39,543 nt of DNA from Lachnospiraceae bacterium. Its GTDB lineage: Bacteria; Bacillota; Clostridia; Lachnospirales; Lachnospiraceae. The notes below the pieces were generated by a model, which worked only from the letters and a program-made list of their open reading frames with translations, was not told the origin of the DNA and did not search any database. The stretch covers positions 1 through 39,543 of the forward strand of contig JAFWUY010000030.1 in NCBI GenBank assembly GCA_017524035.1, in the 5' to 3' direction. The translations under genes and the position numbers were made by a program. Positions 34,262 through 39,543 of the stretch are shown piece by piece (position 1 is the stretch's first letter; each line of letters starts with the position of its first letter).

Positions 34262-35269
34262 TCATCCCAATAGCGCCGCCGCAAGTCTTTCCGCACCTTT
34301 TCCGTCGACGAGCTTCATAAGCTTTCCGGAAAGGTCTTTTCTCTTTTCTGCGGGCTTCATCTCTTCAAGAAGCTTTACGATGTTCGAATAAATGTCATCC
34401 TTTCTCACATCTCCCGCACAGGGCATGAATCCCTTTTCGGCAAAGGAGCTGACGTTCGGGATCTGGTTATCAGCGAATGAATATGTGATCACGGGAACTC
34501 CCATCGAAGCAAGTTCATAGAGAGTCGAACCGCCTGCGGAGATCGCTATGTCGGTATCGTCATACAGTTCCCATATATTTCCGACAAAAGGAAGGATATG
34601 CACATTGCTTCTGCCGGCGAAAAGCTCTTCGAGTTTTTCTTTTCTGCCGCTGAACCTTCCGCAGATCACGTTTACAGATCCGAAATCGTCAAGCGGGATC
34701 GCTCCGAGTATTCCTTCGGCAATTCCGTACGGATCGGAACCGCCGGTCATAATGAGAATGCTTTCAGGTTTTTCTTTTATCTTCTTGGGATGAGGATCAC
34801 CGAACGCTTCCCTTAATGGCGCATAGCCGCAGCCGAGGAAATATTTCTTTCCGGGTTCCCTGTCCCTGTAATAATCTTCACCGTATACCGCATAGCACAC
34901 GATCGCACTTACCGGGTAATCAAACGCCTTCAGGTCATCGAGATAATAAACCTCAGTCAATTTACCCGCAGCCTTCAGGTATTCTTCGGTGACGCTGTAG
35001 TGGTCGATGAGAAGTCTTTCGATCTTCTCGGAAGCGATCACTTCGCCGAGCTTTTCAAGTTCGCCCTGCATGTCGTTCCACACGGTTCCGAGAACGATGC
35101 ATCCGTGTCCCCTGCTTTCTATCAGTTCCTTCGGATTATCATCCGCTGCGATGAAGACGGCTTTCTTTCCCATCCTCTTTGCCGCGTCCGCGACAGACAG
35201 GCATCTCATGACATGTCCCGTGGAGATCTCGGCATTCATATCCGCTCTTATGTACAAGGTATCAGACAT
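34262..35269 (-). CDS. pseG: PseG-like nucleotide-sugar hydrolase / GT-B family protein
   Basis: 335 residues. The N-terminus RADMNAEISTGHVMRCLSVA carries the GHVMR motif whose histidine (H19) is the catalytic base in PseG, which hydrolyses UDP-2,4-diacetamido-2,4,6-trideoxy-altropyranose on the way to pseudaminic acid. The second half has the GT-B nucleotide-binding pattern TGGSDPYG and ISAGGSTLYELASMGVPVI. None of PseB, PseC, PseH, PseF or PseI is in the window, so the substrate here is uncertain and the partner genes may be elsewhere or the protein repurposed. It is followed by the flippase-like ABC gene and preceded by truA. Confidence 0.8.
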   Translation of the reverse strand: MSDTLYIRADMNAEISTGHVMRCLSVADAAKRMGKKAVFIAADDNPKELIESRGHGCIVLGTVWNDMQGELEKLGEVIASEKIERLLIDHYSVTEEYLKAAGKLTEVYYLDDLKAFDYPVSAIVCYAVYGEDYYRDREPGKKYFLGCGYAPLREAFGDPHPKKIKEKPESILIMTGGSDPYGIAEGILGAIPLDDFGSVNVICGRFSGRKEKLEELFAGRSNVHILPFVGNIWELYDDTDIAISAGGSTLYELASMGVPVITYSFADNQIPNVSSFAEKGFMPCAGDVRKDDIYSNIVKLLEEMKPAEKRKDLSGKLMKLVDGKGAERLAAALLG

Positions 35270-35293
35270 TTATCTCTCCTAAGGTCACATCGG

Positions 35294-36118
35294 TCAGTCA
35301 TAATCAACACTGACCAGCTTAAGGCCTCTTGCAGGTGCGGTGAATCCCGCCGCTGCCCTGTCCTTTGCTTCGAGGACTTCACTCACGGATTCGGGTGTTC
35401 TCTTTCCGAGTCCGACTTCTATGAGCGTTCCCGTCATGATGCGGACCATATACTGCAAAAAACCGTTCCCGTGGTATGTGAAGGAAATGAATCCGTCTTT
35501 TTCATCTATGTCGATACGGTCAACGCATCTGACACAGGATTTCTTCATTCGCGGATTCCCGCAGAAGGAAGTAAAATCGTGTTCGCCGATGATCAGTCCC
35601 GCAGCTTTCTTCATTGCCGCGATGTCGGGCATGCTGCCAAGCTCGTAGACATACTTTCTTTCAAAGACGGGTTTGAGCTCTCCCGCATAGCAGGTATATC
35701 TGTAGGTCTTGCCTGTGGCATTGTATCTTGCGTGGAATCTGTCCCCCGCCTTCTCGACACTTATGACACAGATGTCATCCGGAAGATTGCGGTTGAGGGA
35801 ATCCCTTATCTGAATGCATGAAAGCGATGTCTCAAGCTTTACGTTAGCGCACATGCCTTCCGCAGATACTCCGCCGTCGGTCCTGCCCGCGGAAATGATG
35901 TCGGGGATCTCTCCCTCAAAGCTTCCGAGACAGTCGGAAGGTGTGCTTTTTCCGGCGACCCCGTCGTCCGGATCTTTTTCTTTTACCCCGGAGGGGTTGA
36001 GCATGCGTATCACCGCGGTCTCGAGTTTGCCCTGGATAGTCTTTTCCTCACCGGGCTGATGCTCCCACCCGCGGTATCCGGTTCCGTCATATCTGATTAT
36101 CAGCTTGTAATTGGTCAA
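35294..36118 (-). CDS. truA: tRNA pseudouridine synthase A-like protein, divergent
   Basis: Family enzymes make pseudouridine at positions 38-40 of tRNA anticodon stems. It is 274 residues: N-terminal KLIIRYDGTGYRGWEHQP, the catalytic loop SAGRTDGGVSAEG with the essential aspartate D81, RFHARYNATGKTYRYTCY, and FLQYMVRIMTGTLIEVGLGK. The catalytic loop differs from the canonical GRTDAGVHA at two positions (A to G, H to S), and about 25-30 residues (44-72) are inserted before it. It may be a diverged paralogue with another main copy elsewhere. It starts 3 bp after thrH in transcription order and is followed by the pseG-like gene at 24 bp, so it is probably co-transcribed with thrH. Confidence 0.88.
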   Translation of the reverse strand: MTNYKLIIRYDGTGYRGWEHQPGEEKTIQGKLETAVIRMLNPSGVKEKDPDDGVAGKSTPSDCLGSFEGEIPDIISAGRTDGGVSAEGMCANVKLETSLSCIQIRDSLNRNLPDDICVISVEKAGDRFHARYNATGKTYRYTCYAGELKPVFERKYVYELGSMPDIAAMKKAAGLIIGEHDFTSFCGNPRMKKSCVRCVDRIDIDEKDGFISFTYHGNGFLQYMVRIMTGTLIEVGLGKRTPESVSEVLEAKDRAAAGFTAPARGLKLVSVDYD

Positions 36119-36121
36119 TCT

Positions 36122-36727
36122 TTATGCCTTTGTAACTTCAGCGATAGCATTAAGAAGCTCGTCATACTCCTCGAATGCGGGGTACTGGGGATAATCCTTC
36201 TTAAGCTGCTCCGTGGTGCGGAAAAGAAAGCCTGCCTTGCTGGCTTCGATCATTCCGAGATCGTTGAAGGAGTCTCCGCTTGCAATGGTCTCATAACCGA
36301 TGGACTGAAGCGCCTTTACGGTTGTGAGCTTGGACTTGTCGCATCTCATCCTGTATCCGGTGATCTCGCCGTTATCCGCTACCTCGAGGGTATTGCAGAG
36401 GATGGTGGGCATACCGAGCTTTTTCATAAGAGGTGATGCGAACTGCTCGAACGTGTCGCTGAGTATGAGAACCTGCATACGGCTTCTGAGTTCGTCAAGG
36501 AACTCCTTTGCGCCGGGAAGGGGATCGAGTGAAGCGATGGTCTCCTGAATCTCTTTGAGTCCCAGGCCGTGCTCCTTCAAAATCTCAATCCTGAATTTCA
36601 TAAGCTTGTCATAATCGGGCTCATCCCTGGTGGTCCTTCTGAGTTCGGGGATGCCGGTCTTCTCCGAAAATGCGATCCAAATCTCGGGGACAAGTACGCC
36701 CTCAAGATCAAGACAAGTAATATACAT
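36122..36727 (-). CDS. thrH: ThrH-type phosphoserine phosphatase / homoserine phosphotransferase
   Basis: HAD-superfamily enzyme of 201 residues that dephosphorylates phosphoserine and can pass the phosphate to homoserine. The N-terminus CLDLEGVLVPEIWIAF carries the nucleophile D7 with the E9 (DxE) variant typical of ThrH. LSDTFEQFASPLM is motif II, the motif III lysine is in the CDKSKLTTVKAL region, and SGDSFNDLGM is motif IV. The ATG at 36727 is chosen because it begins at the family's usual N-terminus and has AAAGGA upstream; a longer frame reaches 36802 but its extension overlaps the predicted promoter leader. It appears to be the first gene of the long minus-strand run. Confidence 0.92.
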   Translation of the reverse strand: MYITCLDLEGVLVPEIWIAFSEKTGIPELRRTTRDEPDYDKLMKFRIEILKEHGLGLKEIQETIASLDPLPGAKEFLDELRSRMQVLILSDTFEQFASPLMKKLGMPTILCNTLEVADNGEITGYRMRCDKSKLTTVKALQSIGYETIASGDSFNDLGMIEASKAGFLFRTTEQLKKDYPQYPAFEEYDELLNAIAEVTKA

Positions 36728-36807
36728 GGTCAACTTTCCTTTCAGTTTCCTATTTAGGGTAAAAAGCATTGAAATTGCCGAAAAATCAACCTTTAAACCC
36801 AACCTAT

Positions 36808-36836
36808 AGAATAACAGAAAATGCCCTGAAAGTGAA
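36808..36836 (-). promoter_or_regulatory. Probable sigma-A promoter upstream of thrH
   Basis: On the minus strand TTCACT (36836-36831), a 17-bp spacer and TATTCT (36813-36808), each 4 of 6 to consensus, would start a transcript about 75 bases before thrH. The segment 36837-36995, up to the divergent RNA promoter, is AT-rich and shows no gene. Confidence 0.4.
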
Positions 36837-36995
36837 CCTTTTTAGGGGGTGCGAAAACCTTAAGATACCCTTAAAATTCAAGGGTTCCGGGCTTTTTTGA
36901 ATGGACCTTCCCCATAAGTTTTCTGAAAATTCTCTCAGTTCTAAAACGTTATCGAAAAAGTTCACAGTTTGTTTACTTATTTTTTGAAAAATATA

Positions 36996-37024
36996 TTGAC
37001 AAGAGCGATTTTTTAGATTATTAT
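36996..37024 (+). promoter_or_regulatory. Sigma-A promoter of the stand-alone RNA
   Basis: A perfect TTGACA (36996-37001), exactly 17 bp, then TATTAT (37019-37024). The flanking sequence is AT-rich. No protein-coding frame of usual length follows before the terminator at 37381-37418. Confidence 0.8.
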
Positions 37025-37356
37025 AGGCACATAAAACAAAAGCGGACAAAAAAGAAAGCTTTTAGAAAGGAAGTACACTCCAATGGGAAACTAAACAGCA
37101 ACCCGCAAACAAACTTGGAGGGCAGTCCAATGTACTGAAACAAATAAACCTACCCACGGCCCAAAGTACCCGGGGTACGAAGATCAAGAAAAGTGAAAAC
37201 ACGGCATAGGCACATTAAGTGTAATTCATCCTATGAACGCAGAATGCTCCGTTTAATATATGCCTTCGGATGAGAACGCCGTATGAAGAATGAAGCCTGA
37301 TTGATCGAAAAGCAGCGGGGAAACGGACCACAAAATAAAAAAGGAGGTATCCGCCA

Positions 37357-37383
37357 ATGGATATTGAGGAACCCATCCACTAA
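37357..37383 (+). CDS. Possible 8-codon micro-ORF at the end of the RNA
   Basis: AAGGAGG at 37341-37347 is well placed for the ATG at 37357, which opens MDIEEPIH and stops at a TAA that forms the first bases of the terminator stem. A ribosome here would sit on the terminator hairpin. It may be a genuine peptide, a ribosome-dependent control of termination, or simply RNA structure; nothing in the sequence proves translation. Confidence 0.25.
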   Translation: MDIEEPIH

Positions 37384-37418
37384 AGGCGCCATTCGATGAA
37401 GATCGGGTGGCGCCTTTA
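37381..37418. terminator. Strong hairpin terminating the RNA, shared with convergent coaX
   Basis: An 11-bp perfect stem TAAAGGCGCCA / TGGCGCCTTTA encloses a second stem CGAT-GAAG-ATCG. The UUU is part of the stem on both strands, and there is no long U-tract beyond it, so termination efficiency is uncertain. It lies 46 bp past the coaX stop. Confidence 0.75.
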
Positions 37419-37464
37419 ACTATGTACAGATATTAAGCTTTAACGATATTTTCGTGCACGGGTT

Positions 37465-38247
37465 TTATTTCTTTTTTGCCGTTTTGGCATTCTTGTAATA
37501 GATGATCCTGAGTCCGTCGATCAGAAGATCATCATCAAATATGATATCATGCTTGCAGTGGGGAACAATCCTTGAGGATATTCCGCCCGTTGCGATGATA
37601 GTCTTAACCTCTCCCATCTCTTCTTCGCATCTGTCGATGAGTCCGTCCAGCATAGCGGCATTTCCGTATATGAGTCCCGACTGCATTGAATCGGTCGTAG
37701 TCGTTCCGATGACATGCGCCGGCTCGTCATACGAGATGCTTGAAAGGAGCGCGGTTCTTCCGACAAGTGCGTCAAAGGAGATCTTGACTCCGGGGAAGAT
37801 TATGACTCCGAGGAATTCCTTCTTCCCTCCGATGGCGGAAATGGTCGTTGCGGTACCGAGGTCCATGATGAGCATGGGGGCTTCGTACTTTGCGATGGCT
37901 GCAACGGCACCTACAACAAGGTCGGCACCAAGTTCTGCGGGATCGCCTACAGCGATATTGAGTCCGCTCTTAAGTCCGGGGCCGACAACCAGTGCCTTGT
38001 GGCCGGTGAGAAGTGCGATCACTTCCTTGAGAATATTGTTGAGGGGAGGAACAACTGAGGAGATGATACCGCCGTCGATCCTGGAGAGATCTATTCCCCT
38101 GATCTCGAGTATGTTCTTGACAAGAACGGCATATTCGACCTGGGTCTTGCCGGGATCGGTGGCAAATCTGGTGAGGAAGTAGGTCTTTTCTTCGTCGATA
38201 ACGCCCATGACGATATTGGTGTTTCCCACATCAAATGCAAGTATCAT
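37465..38247 (-). CDS. coaX: Type III pantothenate kinase
   Basis: Phosphorylates pantothenate, the first step of coenzyme A synthesis, with no feedback by CoA in this type. It is 260 residues of the ASKHA fold: phosphate-1 motif DVGNTNIVMG at the N-terminus, GADLVVGAVAA (about 107-117) for pantothenate, and MDLGTATTISAIG with the catalytic aspartate region. Length and motifs are normal. It follows the ECF S-component gene after a terminator-like hairpin (38272-38303), so the two may be co-regulated with partial read-through, or coaX may have a separate promoter that I do not see clearly. Confidence 0.96.
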   Translation of the reverse strand: MILAFDVGNTNIVMGVIDEEKTYFLTRFATDPGKTQVEYAVLVKNILEIRGIDLSRIDGGIISSVVPPLNNILKEVIALLTGHKALVVGPGLKSGLNIAVGDPAELGADLVVGAVAAIAKYEAPMLIMDLGTATTISAIGGKKEFLGVIIFPGVKISFDALVGRTALLSSISYDEPAHVIGTTTTDSMQSGLIYGNAAMLDGLIDRCEEEMGEVKTIIATGGISSRIVPHCKHDIIFDDDLLIDGLRIIYYKNAKTAKKK

Positions 38248-38271
38248 ATCTTTCTCCTTTCATCAAAGCAA

Positions 38272-38303
38272 AAACAGGCAAAGCCCCGTGGCTTCGCCTG
38301 TTT
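38272..38303 (-). terminator. Intrinsic terminator after the ECF S-component gene
   Basis: On the minus strand AAACAGGC pairs with GCCTGTTT, with AAGCC/GGCTT inside, and the stem runs into TTTTTGC. It lies between the transporter gene and coaX, 4 bp past the transporter stop. Confidence 0.8.
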
Positions 38304-38306
38304 AAA

Positions 38307-38909
38307 TTATTCTGCTTTCTTTTCGGCAGCTCCGGCTCCGCTCTTTTTGCCGATCCCGATAAGCTGCACAATGGTGGTGCTCATTGCAAGATTGATGATG
38401 AGCTCAATGACAAAGTTCATTCCGACAAGTCCGAAGATCATGAATCTTCCCGCACTTGCATATCCTGCGGCTGCTGCCCACTCATTGATGGTATCCATAA
38501 AGAACAATGCACATCCCACAAGGAAAAGTCCGGTGTTGGTAACGGGAGCCGCAACACCTGCAAGGAGAACAGCAATCAGCTTATTCTTCTTAGCAAGAGC
38601 CTTGTAGACAAGTCCTGCAACGATTCCCGCCATGGTTCCCTTGAGCATAACGGTGATGATGGTTCCGGGAACGCTTACCGCCATGAAAAGAGCTGTGTCG
38701 GTGAACATTACGACAAGGCTGAATACGAATCCGAGCCATGCGCCTGCGAATACTCCGTAAAGAGCCGCACCGACGATGATGGGTACAAGTACGAGGGTGA
38801 TCCTGAAGATGCCCACGGGAATGCTGAGGGAAAGTGCCTGAAGAACGACAACGATAGCTGTCAGCAATCCAAGTCCTACGATAGTCTGTGTCTTGTTATT
38901 GATATTCAT
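38307..38909 (-). CDS. ECF transporter S component, probably for pantothenate
   Basis: Substrate-binding membrane subunit of an energy-coupling-factor importer. It is 200 residues with about six membrane spans: the family N-terminus TQTIVGLGLLTAIVVVLQAL, the conserved LVPIIVGAALYGVFAGAWLGFV and the Gly/Ala-rich SVPGTIITVMLKGTMAG loop. The cytoplasmic C-terminus is rich in Ala, Lys and Glu. The vitamin is inferred only from the neighbouring pantothenate kinase; riboflavin or another vitamin cannot be excluded. The shared ATPase and T subunits (EcfA, EcfT) are not in the window, as usual for group II ECF systems. Confidence 0.85.
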   Translation of the reverse strand: MNINNKTQTIVGLGLLTAIVVVLQALSLSIPVGIFRITLVLVPIIVGAALYGVFAGAWLGFVFSLVVMFTDTALFMAVSVPGTIITVMLKGTMAGIVAGLVYKALAKKNKLIAVLLAGVAAPVTNTGLFLVGCALFFMDTINEWAAAAGYASAGRFMIFGLVGMNFVIELIINLAMSTTIVQLIGIGKKSGAGAAEKKAE

Positions 38910-38982
38910 TTTTCACTCCTTTGCTGCCGCTCCTCTTTTGCCGGGATACGGCGCAACCCGATGCACTATTACATCCAAGCGC

Positions 38983-39010
38983 ATTATATCATACAAAGGA
39001 CTTTTGTCTT
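38983..39010 (-). promoter_or_regulatory. Sigma-A promoter with extended -10 for the ECF gene
   Basis: On the minus strand AAGACA (39010-39005), a 16-bp spacer and TATAAT (38988-38983) preceded by TGA, an extended -10. The leader of about 70 bases contains a short GCCG/CGGC hairpin; I do not recognise a riboswitch in it. AAAGGAG precedes the ATG at 38909. Confidence 0.65.
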
Positions 39011-39083
39011 GTTCTTTTTTTTATACATAAGACAGGACCGCGGGGAGCTCCGGTGTGCCGGACACTTTTGAGGCAGACACGGA

Positions 39084-39543
39084 TCAGTAAGGACAGCGAA
39101 GCTCCGCAACGATCATCGCGTTCTTCCGGTCGACCAGCCTGAACATCAGATTATGTGATGTGGGATCGACAATGAAATCATCGGGGAAATATCCCATGTC
39201 AAAGAGGAAGTTCTTGATCTGCTTATCTATCTTGTAATCCTCGGAAGGCACGACCACCTTGAGGCCGTATTCCTTGGTTCCCGAAACGAGTGAAAGAAAG
39301 CCTTCGACATCTCCGTTTCCAATACATCCGAGTATCTCCGCCGACCTTGTGAGCAGATATGTATCGTATGCATCGTCCCACTGTCTGCGCAGTTCATCGC
39401 TGACCTCACCGAATGAATAATTGGCTGTCAGATACTCTCCTATCTCGTGTGTGAGCTTTCTGCTTCCGGAAGGGTTCAGATGTGTCGAATCGGCATAGTC
39501 TGTCCTGTTGTTCAGGAAGGTATCATCCCTGCAGAAATTCAGG
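39084..39543 (-). CDS. C-terminal part of an SGNH-hydrolase-type protein (N-terminus outside window)
   Basis: An open frame runs from the window edge to a TGA at 39084-39086, giving 152 residues. Near its beginning CRDDTFLNNRTDYADSTHLNPSGSRK contains DSTHLNPSG, the block V Asp-x-x-His of SGNH/GDSL enzymes and AlgX/DltD-like acetyltransferase partners. After it come about 110 residues that do not belong to the catalytic core (from SFGEVSDELRRQWDDAYDTY), possibly an extra C-terminal domain, ending AELRCPY. The nucleophile region lies beyond the window, so activity cannot be judged. It shares the minus strand with the ECF gene but is separated by that gene's promoter. Confidence 0.7.
   Translation of the reverse strand, partial: LNFCRDDTFLNNRTDYADSTHLNPSGSRKLTHEIGEYLTANYSFGEVSDELRRQWDDAYDTYLLTRSAEILGCIGNGDVEGFLSLVSGTKEYGLKVVVPSEDYKIDKQIKNFLFDMGYFPDDFIVDPTSHNLMFRLVDRKNAMIVAELRCPY

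Larger units (their letters stand above)
37030..37418 (+). ncRNA. Candidate structured noncoding RNA of unknown family, about 390 nt
   Basis: An independent plus-strand unit with its own promoter and terminator between divergent thrH and convergent coaX. Exact complementary segments nest consistently: GCGGA 37042-37046 with UCCGC 37350-37354; CCCGC 37102-37106 with GCGGG 37315-37319; GAUCAA 37182-37187 with UUGAUC 37301-37306; ACGGC 37201-37205 with GCCGU 37278-37282; CAUAGG 37205-37210 with CCUAUG 37230-37235 (sharing one base with the previous helix). Local hairpins include GUACC-CGG-GGUAC at 37166-37178. Unpaired stretches are A-rich. Three modules each place a GGA-rich, ribosome-site-like segment before YCCAAUG (AUGs at 37083, 37130 and 37357) with stops after 3, 2 and 8 codons. 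I found no signature of RNase P RNA, tmRNA, T-box or group I/II introns. Family and function are unknown. Confidence 0.65.

Noticed and set aside
37030..37418. RNase P RNA, tmRNA, or group II intron piece at the stand-alone RNA
   Set aside because: The GAGGAAAGTCC core and ACAGAA element of RNase P are missing, there is no tag frame or CCA end as in tmRNA, and GCCGTATG at 37278-37285 recalls domain V of group II introns only by one short match with no returning strand.
38910..38982. Riboswitch in the ECF gene leader
   Set aside because: Only a small GCCG/CGGC hairpin is visible. No conserved core of THF, preQ1, cobalamin or similar riboswitches could be matched in about 70 bases.

Overview
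The window looks like a chromosomal segment of an anaerobic Clostridia bacterium, most likely a member of the Lachnospiraceae or a close relative. This rests on the gene mix (LytR-CpsA-Psr protein, membrane-anchored GH25 lysozymes, ECF transporter, WbaP-type initiator beside an ABC exporter), strong AGGAGG-type ribosome sites and consensus sigma-A promoters. The genus cannot be fixed from sequence alone. No rRNA, tRNA, CRISPR array or insertion sequence was seen.

Left flank (1-5.5 kb): the N-terminal part of an unusually long ClpX, then a zinc/cadmium efflux module made of a separate HMA metal-binding protein and an HMA-less P1B-2 ATPase. The module sits behind a consensus promoter whose start region is covered by an ArsR/SmtB-type operator. 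A membrane-anchored HtrA protease is divergent from it and ends at a terminator shared with glmS.

Central region (5.5-36.7 kb): about 31 kb of genes all on the minus strand, mostly a cell-surface polysaccharide locus. In transcription order it holds thrH and a divergent truA; a right half with a PseG-like protein, a PglK/MsbA-like ABC transporter, an SGNH protein, a GtrII-like glucosyltransferase, a polyprenyl-phosphate glycosyltransferase, a WecE-type aminotransferase and large membrane proteins; then, from its own promoter, a 1013-residue GH25 protein, rfbB, rfbA, a second GH25 protein, rfbC, a Wzm/Wzt-type ABC exporter, phosphoglucomutase, two GT2 glycosyltransferases, a frameshifted WbaP-like initiating transferase, an LCP ligase, another GT2 and glmS. 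The logic is: sugar-phosphate supply (pgm, glmS), dTDP-sugar synthesis, lipid-linked assembly, export, and attachment to or remodelling of peptidoglycan. rfbD is absent from the window.

Right flank (36.7-39.5 kb): a roughly 390-nt stand-alone transcription unit with a perfect-spacing promoter, nested long-range helices, three hairpin/start-codon modules and a strong terminator. I do not recognise it as a known RNA, and it is the best candidate here for something undescribed. Beyond it lie coaX and an ECF S component (probably pantothenate salvage) and the end of an SGNH-type protein.

Small palindromic REP-like repeats sit at gene ends at 3.4, 5.5, 11.05 and 13.5-13.6 kb. Two genes in the locus look interrupted: wbaP by a one-base frameshift, and a DUF6077-like membrane protein by one in-frame TAA.
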